NCBI RefSeq assembly: GCF_014873945.1 | Contig: NZ_JADBEC010000002.1 | Span: 1-64,000, forward strand | Source of the DNA: Rhizobium viscosum | GTDB lineage: Bacteria > Pseudomonadota > Alphaproteobacteria > Rhizobiales > Rhizobiaceae | DNA: 64,000 nucleotides | Direction: 5' to 3' | Shown: one piece after another, positions 15,889-24,248 of the stretch | Layout: each line of letters opens with the position of its first letter | Position numbering within the stretch: the stretch's first letter is position 1 | The notes under the pieces: model-generated | What the model saw: only the letters and a program-made list of their open reading frames with translations | Databases searched by the model: none | Told to the model about the DNA's origin: nothing | Made by a program: the position numbers and the translations under genes

Positions 15889-16749
15889 ATGCAGGCTTTG
15901 CAGAACGGCCGGTTTGCGGTTTCCACATGGTCGCTTCACCGGATGCTGGGTGCAACTTATCCCTATAGTCCCGATCCGCAGAAAAGCGCGGCACGCCGGG
16001 AGCCCTATGGGCCAGGCACCGTCAGCCTGCTCGAAGTGCCGGGCATGCTCGCCGAGCGCGGACTTGGCCGGCTGGAGGTCTGCTCGTTCCATGTGCCGAG
16101 CCTCGATGCCGCCTACCTCTCGGAATTCCGTGATGCGCTGAAGGCTTCCAATATTCTCTTCCAGACACTGCTTGTGGAAGACGGCGACCCCAGCAATCCC
16201 GAGACGGCGGAACGCGACATAGGCTGGATTGCCGGCTGGATCGAAATCGCCAAGTCTCTCGGTGCCGAGCGCATTCGCGTTATCGCCGGCAAGCAGGCGC
16301 CGAACGAGGAGAATCTGGCGCGTTCCGCGCGGCACCTGAAATGGCTGGCCGGGCAGGCGGCGGGAAGCGGCGTGCGTGTCGTCACCGAAAACTGGTTCGC
16401 CCTTCTGCCCTCGCCGAAGGAAACGAACTGGCTGCTCGACGAACTCGACGGCAAGATCGGCCTCAATGGCGATCTCGGAAACTGGGTGGCACCCGCCAAA
16501 TATGAAGGGCTGGCCAATATCATGCGCCGCGCCGAAATCTGCCATGCCAAGGCCGATTACAATGCTTCCGGGCTTGATGCCGCAGACTACCGCCATTGCC
16601 TGGAAATGTGTGAAAAGGCTGGTTACGCCGGACCCTACACGCTGATCTACGATTCGCCGTTCTTTGCGGATGAGTGGGATGGCATCCTGCTACAAAAGCG
16701 GTTCATCGAGGAATTCCTTGCCGACGCTCCGGCGCGTCGCACAGCCTAG
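15889..16749 (+). CDS. TIM-barrel sugar phosphate isomerase/epimerase-like protein
   Basis: 286 aa of the xylose-isomerase-like AP_endonuc_2 fold. Candidate metal or substrate residues are Glu in VVTENWFALL, Asp in LNGDLGNWV, and His plus Lys in ICHAKADYN. The ATG at 15889 has GGGAGG at about 8 nt. It follows the amidase and overlaps by 4 nt the convergent end of the AraC regulator gene. These proteins isomerise or epimerise polyols and keto-sugars, and some act as dehydratases, so no substrate is given. Confidence 0.78.
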   Translation: MQALQNGRFAVSTWSLHRMLGATYPYSPDPQKSAARREPYGPGTVSLLEVPGMLAERGLGRLEVCSFHVPSLDAAYLSEFRDALKASNILFQTLLVEDGDPSNPETAERDIGWIAGWIEIAKSLGAERIRVIAGKQAPNEENLARSARHLKWLAGQAAGSGVRVVTENWFALLPSPKETNWLLDELDGKIGLNGDLGNWVAPAKYEGLANIMRRAEICHAKADYNASGLDAADYRHCLEMCEKAGYAGPYTLIYDSPFFADEWDGILLQKRFIEEFLADAPARRTA

Positions 16750-17636
16750 GCTCGCTCCAACCTGTTCTTCTCCCGCTTGCGCCAGTCCTTGGGCGTCTCA
16801 CCCGCATGCTTGAGGAAAAAGCGGGAGAAATAGGCCGGGTCGGCAAAGCCAAGTCGATAGCTGACCTCCTGAACGTTTGCGAGCGTGAAGACGAGTTCAC
16901 GCTTGGCCTCGTCGATAAGTTTGCTGGCGATCAGATCGTGAGCCGTCTTTCCGGTCATCGAGCGAACGATGCGATTGAGATGGGTCGGCGAAACGCCGAT
17001 TTCACTGGCGTAGAACGAAGCGGGTCTGTGTGAGCGGAAATGCTGCTGGATGAGACCTGTCAGCTGCTCCATCCGCCGTTCGTTTTCATCGGCGGGAAAC
17101 TGGCTGATATCCTCCTGATGGGAAATTCTGGCCGTTAGCCGCAGCGCGACCGCGACATAGGAGGAGAGAAGCTCGCTGCGGCCGCTGCGGTTGTGTCGAT
17201 ATTCTTCGCCGAGCCGCTTCAAGCTCTGGATGAGATAGGCGGCGTCGGGATCTTGCGGATCCAGCGCCGTGAGATGCGGGACGGCGAGCCACTCGCCGAG
17301 TAGGCTGCGGTCGCCAGGAAGGTGGCCGAGATTGGCGCTCATCATAGTGATGACAAGACCGTCGATATCGCGCGAAAAACGGAATCCATGGTCGAGCCCG
17401 GGAGGAACCGTGACGACTGCAGGCGGCTGAATGGCGTGGCTTCGCTCGCCGAAAATGGCATCGCCTGCGCCGGCATCTATGTACAATATCTGAAAGAATC
17501 TCGCGTGCCGGTGCAATTTGATTTCCCAATGATGCAGGCTGCTGCGCGAGGGGATTGTTTCGCAGTGAAGCCAGAAATCGGGTTCTTTGCCCGATGTCTC
17601 GCCATAGAGTTCATAGGTCGGCGCATGTCTGGTCAT
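16746..17636 (-). CDS. pobR: AraC-family regulator of 4-hydroxybenzoate hydroxylase (PobR)
   Basis: About 296 aa. The N-terminal cupin-like sensor (about 20-150, HARFFQILYIDAGAGDAIFG) is followed by the AraC DNA-binding domain (about 195-290, EIGVSPTHLNRIVRSMTG and YRLGFADPAYFSRFF). The ATG at 17636 has GGGAGG upstream; the 42 extra in-frame codons to 17762 would run into the pobA start region and lack a ribosome site. It is divergent from pobA with 114 nt between, the usual arrangement for rhizobial pobR, which activates pobA in response to 4-hydroxybenzoate. The name rests on this context and the AraC type. Confidence 0.86.
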   Translation of the reverse strand: MTRHAPTYELYGETSGKEPDFWLHCETIPSRSSLHHWEIKLHRHARFFQILYIDAGAGDAIFGERSHAIQPPAVVTVPPGLDHGFRFSRDIDGLVITMMSANLGHLPGDRSLLGEWLAVPHLTALDPQDPDAAYLIQSLKRLGEEYRHNRSGRSELLSSYVAVALRLTARISHQEDISQFPADENERRMEQLTGLIQQHFRSHRPASFYASEIGVSPTHLNRIVRSMTGKTAHDLIASKLIDEAKRELVFTLANVQEVSYRLGFADPAYFSRFFLKHAGETPKDWRKREKNRLERA

Positions 17637-17750
17637 GGGTTTCCTCCCGTTCCCATGTTCGTTTTGTGCAATTTTTCGGTGCGAAAGTCCATTGCTGCCC
17701 GAAGGGCTAAAGGTCACAATTTGCCAAAAGCCAATTGCGGGGAGGAACAA

Positions 17751-18923
17751 TTGCGTACCCAAATCGCCATCATCGGTTCAGGCCCCTCGGGTCTGCTGCT
17801 CGGTCAGCTGCTGACGGAAGCCGGCATCGACAACATCATTCTCGATCGCGTCGGCAAGGACTACATTCTCGGCCGCGTTCGCGCGGGTGTCCTGGAAGAG
17901 GGCACTGTGCGTCTTCTGGATGAGGCCCGGTCGGCTGCCCGGCTGCATGCCGAAGGTCTGCCGCATGACGGCTTTTCACTGGCTTTCGACGGACGCGATC
18001 ACCGCATCGATCTCTACGGCCTGACTGGCGGCAAGCGCGTCATGGTCTACGGTCAGACCGAGGTGACGCGTGACCTGATGGAGCGGCGCGAGGCAAGCGG
18101 CGCCGCGACGATTTATGAGGCCGCCAATGTCACGCCGCATGATTTCGATGGCCGCTCTCCCTTCGTGAGTTACGAGAGGGATGGCGTTACCTACCGTATC
18201 GACTGCGATTTCATTGCCGGCTGTGACGGCTTCCATGGAGCAAGCCGCAAGGCGGTTCCCAAAAAGGCGATCAGTACCTTCGAGAAGATCTACCCCTTCG
18301 GCTGGCTTGGTCTGCTGGCCGATGTCGCTCCGGTCAATCATGAGCTCATCTATGCCAATCATCCGCGCGGCTTTGCACTCTGTTCCATGCGCTCAGCGAC
18401 CCGCAGCCGCTATTACATCCAGTGTTCACTCGATGAGAAGGTCGAAGACTGGAGTGATAACCGCTTCTGGGACGAGCTGCGCCGTCGCCTGCCGGCCCAT
18501 CACGCCGAAGCTCTCAAGACCGCACCATCCTTCGAAAAGTCAATCGCGCCGCTGCGTTCCTTCGTGGCCGAGCCGATGCGCTTCGGCCGCCTGTTCCTTG
18601 TCGGCGATGCCGCCCATATCGTGCCGCCGACCGGCGCCAAGGGGCTCAACCTTGCTGCAAGCGACGTGCATTACCTGTTCGAGGGCCTGGGGGAATTCTA
18701 CGGTGATCGTTCGAGAGCTGGCCTCGAAGCATATTCGCAGAAAGCGCTCGCCCGCACTTGGAAGGCCGTGCGCTTTTCCTGGTGGATGACGACGATGATG
18801 CATCGTTTTCCCGATACTGGCGATTTCGATCAGAAGATTCAGGAGGCAGAACTCGACTATCTGACTCATTCGCGCGCCGCCTCGACCGCGCTTGCGGAAA
18901 ACTATGTTGGCTTACCGTTCTGA
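17751..18923 (+). CDS. pobA: 4-hydroxybenzoate 3-monooxygenase PobA
   Basis: FAD- and NADPH-dependent flavoprotein of 390 aa that hydroxylates 4-hydroxybenzoate to protocatechuate, feeding the beta-ketoadipate pathway. It starts at TTG 17751 (RTQIAIIGSGPSGLLLGQLL), placed by GGGGAGGAACAA 6 nt upstream and by the normal PobA length. Visible motifs are GSGPSG (FAD Rossmann), RVRAGVLEEGTVRLL, DFIAGCDGFHGASR and GDAAHIVPPTGAKGLN. No protocatechuate dioxygenase genes are in the window, so the rest of the pathway lies elsewhere. Regulated, by inference, by the divergent pobR. Confidence 0.96.
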   Translation: MRTQIAIIGSGPSGLLLGQLLTEAGIDNIILDRVGKDYILGRVRAGVLEEGTVRLLDEARSAARLHAEGLPHDGFSLAFDGRDHRIDLYGLTGGKRVMVYGQTEVTRDLMERREASGAATIYEAANVTPHDFDGRSPFVSYERDGVTYRIDCDFIAGCDGFHGASRKAVPKKAISTFEKIYPFGWLGLLADVAPVNHELIYANHPRGFALCSMRSATRSRYYIQCSLDEKVEDWSDNRFWDELRRRLPAHHAEALKTAPSFEKSIAPLRSFVAEPMRFGRLFLVGDAAHIVPPTGAKGLNLAASDVHYLFEGLGEFYGDRSRAGLEAYSQKALARTWKAVRFSWWMTTMMHRFPDTGDFDQKIQEAELDYLTHSRAASTALAENYVGLPF

Positions 18924-18926
18924 CGG

Positions 18927-18949
18927 GCATGTAAAGGCCCATTACATGC
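18927..18949 (+). terminator. Hairpin after pobA
   Basis: Perfect 8-bp stem GCATGTAA / TTACATGC with a 7-nt loop, starting 4 nt after the pobA stop. There is no T-run, so termination is inferred from position. Confidence 0.5.
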
Positions 18950-19186
18950 TGGCATGGGCTCTGATTGAAGCGTCATCCCGCCCTCGCTTTGATCCGCGCT
19001 GTCTCTTGTTGCATATTTCAGCCCTGTCTTCCCACGCCAGACGCGCGTAGAAAATTTCGCAAAAATATCGTCGAGAATCTTGGTTGTCTGTGCAAGAAAT
19101 CAACAGCCATGAAAGCAGGATCGCCAACAGGCTGAAGCTGCCACCCGGATCAATGGCCGCCCGATTTGACGATTAATGGGGATCGC

Positions 19187-20314
19187 ATGAACGCCGATAC
19201 CAATACGCAGCTACGACGCTACCGCATCGCCTCCGTTCCCGGCGACGGCATCGGCCCCGAAGTCATCGCTGCCGGCCTCGAAGTGCTTGAAGTGCTGGCT
19301 GCCCGCAATGGTACCTTTGTGCTCGACGTCGATCACTATGACTGGAGTAGCGAACGCTACCGCAAGACCGGTGCGTTCATGCCGGACAACGCTTTGTCTC
19401 TGCTGAAAGAGGCTGACGCGATTTATTTCGGCGCCGTCGGCGCACCCGACGTGCCAGATCATATCACTCTCTGGGGCTTGCGCCTGCCGATCTGCCAGCG
19501 TCTGGACCAATATGCCAATATCCGTCCGACGCGCATCTTTCCGGGCGTGAAAAGCCCGCTGAGGGGCGTGGAGGAAGGCGATCTCGACTGGCTGATCGTG
19601 CGCGAAAATTCCGAGGGTGAATATTCCGGCCATGGCGGCCGTGCCCATGTCGGCCTCCCGGAGGAAGTGGCGACCGAGACCTCGATCTTCACGCGCAGCG
19701 GCGTCGAGCGCATCATGCGTTTTGCCTTCGGCGAGGCGCGGAAGCGTCCACGCAAGCTTCTGACCGTCGTCACCAAGTCAAACGCCCAGCGCCACGGTCT
19801 GGTGCTGTGGGATGAGATCGCCGCTGAAGTGGCCAAGGACTTCCCCGATGTGACCTGGGATAAGGAACTGGTCGATGCCATGACCTTCCGCATGGTCGCA
19901 AAACCAAAGAGCATCGACACCGTCGTTGCAACCAACCTGCATGCCGACATCTTATCTGATCTTGCAGCCGCACTTGCCGGCTCGCTTGGTATCGCACCGA
20001 CCGGCAATATCGATCCCGAGCGTCGCTTCCCATCGATGTTCGAGCCGATCCACGGTTCGGCTTTTGATATCACCGGCAAGGGCATCGCCAACCCGGTCGG
20101 AAGTTTCTGGACGGCATCGCTGATGCTGGAACATCTCGGTGAAACGGTTGCGGCAAAGATACTGATCTCGGCAGTGGAACAGGTCTGTGCCGCCGGCATT
20201 CTCACTCCGGACCTTGGTGGCAGGGCCACCACGGCGGATGTGACACGCGCCGTTTGCGAGGCGCTGCGAGGATCGAATTTCGCCCCCGGTGGCGAGAATA
20301 TCCCGGCTGTCTGA
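19187..20314 (+). CDS. Tartrate dehydrogenase / D-malate dehydrogenase (decarboxylating)
   Basis: 375 aa, of the isocitrate/isopropylmalate dehydrogenase family and NAD-dependent. It opens with RIASVPGDGIGPEVIAAGLE and carries the DWLIVRENSEGEYSGHGGR loop, typical of TtuC/DmlA rather than LeuB, then VTKSNAQRHGLVLWDE and the NAD-site FEPIHGSAFDI. Metal Asp residues are in VVATNLHADILSDLAA. The ATG at 19187 has GGGGATCGC before it. It would convert tartrate or D-malate to oxaloglycolate/glycerate or pyruvate. It stands alone between the pobA terminator and an aldehyde-dehydrogenase remnant. Tartrate versus D-malate cannot be separated by sequence alone. Confidence 0.9.
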   Translation: MNADTNTQLRRYRIASVPGDGIGPEVIAAGLEVLEVLAARNGTFVLDVDHYDWSSERYRKTGAFMPDNALSLLKEADAIYFGAVGAPDVPDHITLWGLRLPICQRLDQYANIRPTRIFPGVKSPLRGVEEGDLDWLIVRENSEGEYSGHGGRAHVGLPEEVATETSIFTRSGVERIMRFAFGEARKRPRKLLTVVTKSNAQRHGLVLWDEIAAEVAKDFPDVTWDKELVDAMTFRMVAKPKSIDTVVATNLHADILSDLAAALAGSLGIAPTGNIDPERRFPSMFEPIHGSAFDITGKGIANPVGSFWTASLMLEHLGETVAAKILISAVEQVCAAGILTPDLGGRATTADVTRAVCEALRGSNFAPGGENIPAV

Positions 20315-20331
20315 TCCGCGCCGGCTGCATC

Positions 20332-20511
20332 TTCCGGGTTGCCGTGGCTCTCGAATTCAGCATTGTCGGTATCGATGAGGGACTCATTTCAACGGTGGCC
20401 GCTCTTTTCGGTGACGTGAAGCAGTCCGGCATCGGTCGGGAAGTTTTGAAATACGGCATCGAAGAGTTCCTCGAAGTCAAATATATGGCTATTGGTAGTC
20501 TGGCGAACTGA
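20332..20511 (+). pseudogene. C-terminal remnant of a succinate-semialdehyde-type aldehyde dehydrogenase
   Basis: About 55 codons reading FRVAVALEFSIVGIDEGLIS, then FGDVKQSGIGREVLKYGIEE and FLEVKYMAIG, ending in a normal TGA at 20511. This is the unmistakable last segment of GabD-family dehydrogenases (compare FRVAEALE, FGGVKESGIGREG, KYGIEEYLEIKYM). The catalytic Cys and Glu and the cofactor domain are absent, and the preceding bases belong to the end of the tartrate dehydrogenase gene. It is therefore a decayed stump, with some substitutions at conserved Gly positions (FGDVKQ). Confidence 0.82.
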
Positions 20512-20521
20512 GGAGAATGCC

Positions 20522-21316
20522 ATGAATGCAGCTGACATCGACGGCTTTGCAGCCCGGATCCGGAACCCTGAAAGCCGGATGATCTCCGCCTGGGTGGGCA
20601 TTCCCGATCCGCTCCTCGTCAATCACCTGGCCCAGGAAGCCTTCGATGCAGTCGTCCTCGACATGCAGCACGGCATGTGGGACCTGCCGTCTGCAGCTGC
20701 TGCCGTCAGCCATGTGCGTATTGCCGGCAAGCCGGCGCTCGCTCGTATTCCGGTCGGAGATTTCGCCTCTGCCTCGCGCCTGCTCGATGCCGGCGCGTCC
20801 GGCATCATCGCGCCGATGATCAATTCGGCCGAGGATGCGAAGGCCTTCGTGAAGACCACCAAATATCCGCCGGTCGGTGAGCGCAGCTGGGGTCCGTCTT
20901 TGGCGCTCAACCATACCGGTCTTTCGGCCGACGACTATCTCAAGAACGCCAATGACCTGACGGTCGCAATCGCCATGATCGAGACGCGGGCTGCGCTTGA
21001 GGCGATCGACGATATCCTTGGCGTGCCCGGCATCGATGGCATCTTCATCGGCCCGTCGGATCTCTCCATCGCCCTGTCGAACGGCGATCAGGTGGCGCCG
21101 AATGCGGCCGAGATCGATAGCGCCATGCAGCATGCCGTCGCGTGTTGCAGCGCGCATGGAAAATTCGCCTGCGCCTTTGCCGGTGACGGCGAGCGCGCCG
21201 GCGAGCTTCTGAAATTCGGCTTCGCTTTCGTTATTGCCGGAGCGGAAACCGCGCAATTACGATCCGGTGCCCGCAAACAGATCAACGCCGCTAGGAAGAT
21301 TGTTTCCGGCGGCTGA
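20522..21316 (+). CDS. HpcH/HpaI-family class II pyruvate aldolase
   Basis: 264 aa TIM barrel. It has the family metal and substrate motifs FDAVVLDMQHGMWD, ALARIPVGD, AIAMIETRAALEAIDDI and GIFIGPSDLSIAL. Enzymes of this family reversibly split 2-keto-4-hydroxy acids, releasing pyruvate and an aldehyde. The ATG at 20522 has GAGGAG upstream. It begins 10 nt after the dehydrogenase remnant, so it may once have followed that gene in an operon as an aldolase plus aldehyde dehydrogenase pair. It is convergent with the SDR at 21336. Exact substrate unknown. Confidence 0.86.
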   Translation: MNAADIDGFAARIRNPESRMISAWVGIPDPLLVNHLAQEAFDAVVLDMQHGMWDLPSAAAAVSHVRIAGKPALARIPVGDFASASRLLDAGASGIIAPMINSAEDAKAFVKTTKYPPVGERSWGPSLALNHTGLSADDYLKNANDLTVAIAMIETRAALEAIDDILGVPGIDGIFIGPSDLSIALSNGDQVAPNAAEIDSAMQHAVACCSAHGKFACAFAGDGERAGELLKFGFAFVIAGAETAQLRSGARKQINAARKIVSGG

Positions 21317-21335
21317 TCCATAGGCATATGGGGTC

Positions 21336-22061
21336 TCACGCGATCATGTAGCCGCCATCGATAGGCATCGAGATGCCGTTGACCATCGCGGCTTCGTCCG
21401 ACAGCAGGAACAGGATCACCTCCGCCACATCCTCGGGCTCCGCGAACCGACCGACCGGGATGCGCTGTTGCATTCCCGCCGCCTTTTCGGGATCGCTCCA
21501 GGCCTTGATCGCCATTGGCGTCAACGTCACCGTCGGATGCACGCCATTTACCCGGATCCCTTGCGGCGCCAGCTCCTTGGCCATGACACGCGTCAGGCCG
21601 TCCAGGCCGCCCTTCGAAGCGCAATAGGCTGCATGATCAGGGATGCCGACGAAGGCCGCGACGGAGGACACATTGACGATGGCGCCGTGGCGACCGTCTT
21701 CGATCAAGGATCGTGCATATTCCTGTGCCACGATCATCGGAGCGCGCGTATTGACTGCAATCAGGTGGTCAAACGCCTCGACCGTGGTTTTGAGGAAAGG
21801 CTGCAGCTCGGTCGTCCCAGCGCAATTGATGAGGAAGTCAGCTGGAAGTGCGGCGCGCGCGGCCTCCCGTGTCGCCTCCGCATCGGCAAGATCGACCTGA
21901 ATGGCTTGGCAACCCAAGTCCTCACGGAGCGAAACGACATCATCAGCACTTCTGGTCAGTGCCGCGACCTTAGCGCCGCGCTTTACCAATATCTCTGCGA
22001 CAACGCGACCGATGCCCTTGCCGGCGCCGGTAACGATTACTTTTTTACCTTCGAAATTCAT
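21336..22061 (-). CDS. L-xylulose reductase-like short-chain dehydrogenase
   Basis: 241 aa NAD(P)-dependent SDR. It has VTGAGKGIGRVVAEILVK (cofactor), INCAGTTELQPF and NVSSVAAF, the YCASKGG catalytic Tyr/Lys, and RVNGVHPTVTLTPMAIKAWS. The NPTV/SDP-KA/GRFAEPEDV pattern is that of dicarbonyl/L-xylulose reductase, an SDR that interconverts ketoses and polyols. It is the last gene of the leftward ABC operon (12 nt after the ATPase), so it probably oxidises or reduces the imported polyol or its ketose. In the hexitol scheme it could be the ketose (sorbose-type) reductase; this is inferred. Confidence 0.84.
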   Translation of the reverse strand: MNFEGKKVIVTGAGKGIGRVVAEILVKRGAKVAALTRSADDVVSLREDLGCQAIQVDLADAEATREAARAALPADFLINCAGTTELQPFLKTTVEAFDHLIAVNTRAPMIVAQEYARSLIEDGRHGAIVNVSSVAAFVGIPDHAAYCASKGGLDGLTRVMAKELAPQGIRVNGVHPTVTLTPMAIKAWSDPEKAAGMQQRIPVGRFAEPEDVAEVILFLLSDEAAMVNGISMPIDGGYMIA

Positions 22062-22073
22062 ATGCTCCTCGCC

Positions 22074-23135
22074 TTACAATCGCTGTCCCGTTGCCTGATC
22101 AAAGATGTGAACGCGGCGGGGATCAACATGAAAATGCAGCACCTTGCCGGGTGTGACTTCGATACGCTCGCGAATGAGGGCGTCGATCGGTGCTCCGCCG
22201 ACACGGCCGAAGATCAATGTTTCTGAGCCGGTCGGCTCGAAGACCGACACCTCAACCGGAATACCGTCTTCGGCGATGGTGATATGTTCGGGGCGAATGC
22301 CATAGGTAACCGCCTTTCCATCTTCGGCATTTAGGCCTCCCACGGGCAGGACAACGCCCTGATCGGTGACGACGACCTGTTTGCCGTCGCGCGTTGCGAT
22401 CTTGCCCTGGAGAAAATTCATCGACGGGCTGCCGATGAAGCCGGCAACGAAAAGATTGGCCGGAAAGTCATAGAGATCGAGTGGCTTGCCGACCTGTTCC
22501 ACCCTTCCGTCGCGCATGACGACGATCTTGTTCGCCATCGTCATCGCTTCGATCTGGTCATGCGTGACATAGACGGTGGTCGTCTTCAGCCGCTGGTGCA
22601 GTTCCTTGATTTCGACGCGCATGGTGACGCGAAGCTTGGCATCTAGGTTGGACAGCGGCTCGTCGAACAGAAAGACCTGTGGGTCGCGGACGATCGCCCG
22701 GCCCATGGCAACGCGCTGCCGTTGTCCGCCCGATAGCTGCTTCGGATAACGGTCCAGATAACGCGTCAGATCGAGGATTTCGGCTGCCTTGCCGACCTTC
22801 TCGTCGATTTCCGATTTCGGGCGCTTCGCCATTTTCAGCGGAAAGCCCATATTCTCGGCGACTGTCTTGTGAGGATAGAGCGCGTAGCTCTGGAAGACCA
22901 TGGCAATGTCGCGTTCCTTCGGCGGAGCATTGGTGACCACGCGACCGCCAATCCTGATATCGCCGCTGCTGACGGTCTCAAGACCGGCGATCATGCGTAA
23001 CAGCGTGGATTTACCGCAGCCGGAGGGGCCAACCAGCACGACGAATTCGCCATCCTCGATATCGACGCTGACGCCGTGCATCACCTGAAGCGCGCCATAT
23101 CTCTTGGTGACGTCGCTAACCTGTACGTTTGCCAA
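22074..23135 (-). CDS. Sugar/polyol ABC transporter ATP-binding protein (UgpC/SmoK type)
   Basis: 353 aa. ATPase domain with Walker A GPSGCGKST, Q-loop MVFQSYALYPHKT, signature LSGGQRQRVAMGRA, Walker B VFLFDEPLSNLD and switch His in VYVTHDQIEA. A C-terminal TOBE/MalK-like regulatory extension follows (about 235-353, ITIAEDGIPVEVSVFEPTG). This is the CUT1 carbohydrate-importer type. It lies 61 nt after the small membrane protein in the polyol operon and drives the MalF/MalG-like permeases encoded upstream. Confidence 0.92.
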   Translation of the reverse strand: MANVQVSDVTKRYGALQVMHGVSVDIEDGEFVVLVGPSGCGKSTLLRMIAGLETVSSGDIRIGGRVVTNAPPKERDIAMVFQSYALYPHKTVAENMGFPLKMAKRPKSEIDEKVGKAAEILDLTRYLDRYPKQLSGGQRQRVAMGRAIVRDPQVFLFDEPLSNLDAKLRVTMRVEIKELHQRLKTTTVYVTHDQIEAMTMANKIVVMRDGRVEQVGKPLDLYDFPANLFVAGFIGSPSMNFLQGKIATRDGKQVVVTDQGVVLPVGGLNAEDGKAVTYGIRPEHITIAEDGIPVEVSVFEPTGSETLIFGRVGGAPIDALIRERIEVTPGKVLHFHVDPRRVHIFDQATGQRL

Positions 23136-23196
23136 TGTCGTTTCTCCCTAGTGCAGCATGGCTTGCGTCTTGATCATGTTAAGGCAATTCACCGGC

Positions 23197-23403
23197 TCAC
23201 CCCTTCCAGATGATGTAGGCGCCGAGAACGGCGGAGATTGCCACGGCGAACCATACCGAAAGCCCGAACGGTTCGATGAACCGCATCCAGAGCAGGGAAA
23301 GCGCGACCCAGATCACCACGGAGATAAACAACCGGTCGAACCAGTTCGTCTCGATCGGCAGGAAGCCCGGCTGTTTTTCGTTGTTTCGAGAATCCGAAGC
23401 CAT
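23197..23403 (-). CDS. Small two-helix membrane protein of the ABC operon
   Basis: 68 aa. A polar N-terminus (MASDSRNNEKQPGFLPIETN) is followed by two hydrophobic helices (LFISVVIWVALSLLWMRFI and SVWFAVAISAVLGAYIIW). It lies between the second permease (4 nt) and the ATPase in the polyol importer operon. Small membrane proteins are also found inside some rhizobial polyol and glycerol ABC operons, but their role is unproven; a helper or accessory subunit is possible. No family is claimed. Confidence 0.72.
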   Translation of the reverse strand: MASDSRNNEKQPGFLPIETNWFDRLFISVVIWVALSLLWMRFIEPFGLSVWFAVAISAVLGAYIIWKG

Positions 23404-23407
23404 CTCG

Positions 23408-24244
23408 CTATCCTTTTACTGCGCCGAAGGTCAGGCCGGCGACGATATGACGCTGCACCACCGAGAAGACGATGAGCGCCGGGATCAATGTCAGCATCGA
23501 AATTGCCGCCATGATGCCCCACGCGGTGCCCGTCGTCGTCACGTATTCCGACAGGCCGGTGGTGAGTGTCCGGGCGTTGAAGTTGGTGAGTGTCGCGGCA
23601 AGCAGATATTCGTTCCACGCGAACACCCAGGTGAGGATGAGCGTCACTGCAAGGCCCGGACGCGCTAAGGGAAAGACGATATCGTAGAGCACCATCCAGG
23701 GGCTTGCGCCATCCATATAGGCGGCCTCGTCCAGTTCTTTTGGAATGGCCTCTACGGTCGGGCGCAAAGTCCAGATGGCGAAGGGAAGGTTGAAGGAGCA
23801 GTAGACCAGGATCATACCGAGCCGGGAATCCGCGAGCGAAAAGTCGCCGATCCTGTAGACCTGTGTCAGCAACAGGAAGAGCGGCAGCAGGAAGACCGCC
23901 GGAGGCGCCATGCGGTTGGTGATCGTCCAGAAGAAAATGCTTTCCTTGCCCGCAAGATCGAAGCGCGTCAGCGCGTAACAGGCAAGAAAACCAAGGGTCG
24001 TCACCAGGATCGCGTTCCCCGAGGAAATGACCAGGGAGTTGATCATGTATCGCCGCAAGGTCTCGTTCGTCAGCACGTCCTGGTAATTCTTCCAGAAGAA
24101 GCTCCGAAGGATGACGTCCGGCGTGGAAAACAGGTCGAAGGGCTGCTTCAGCGAGATGACGAAGAGCCAGTAGATCGGGAAGAGAGTTGCAAAGCTTATC
24201 AGCGTCCACAGGAGAACCGGAAGCCAGGGGTTCTGTCTTTTCAT
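23408..24244 (-). CDS. Sugar/polyol ABC transporter permease (MalG type)
   Basis: About 278 aa, six predicted membrane helices. The cytoplasmic coupling EAA loop is ELDEAAYMDGASPWMVLYDI, followed by VFPLARPGLAVTLI. The ATG at 24244 begins 4 nt after the stop of the upstream permease; ten more in-frame codons (MLPAPREADA) would overlap it and are less likely. It pairs with the MalF-type gene to form the membrane channel of the importer. Substrate is inferred to be a hexitol or related polyol from the flanking genes. Confidence 0.9.
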   Translation of the reverse strand: MKRQNPWLPVLLWTLISFATLFPIYWLFVISLKQPFDLFSTPDVILRSFFWKNYQDVLTNETLRRYMINSLVISSGNAILVTTLGFLACYALTRFDLAGKESIFFWTITNRMAPPAVFLLPLFLLLTQVYRIGDFSLADSRLGMILVYCSFNLPFAIWTLRPTVEAIPKELDEAAYMDGASPWMVLYDIVFPLARPGLAVTLILTWVFAWNEYLLAATLTNFNARTLTTGLSEYVTTTGTAWGIMAAISMLTLIPALIVFSVVQRHIVAGLTFGAVKG

Positions 24245-24248
24245 CGCA

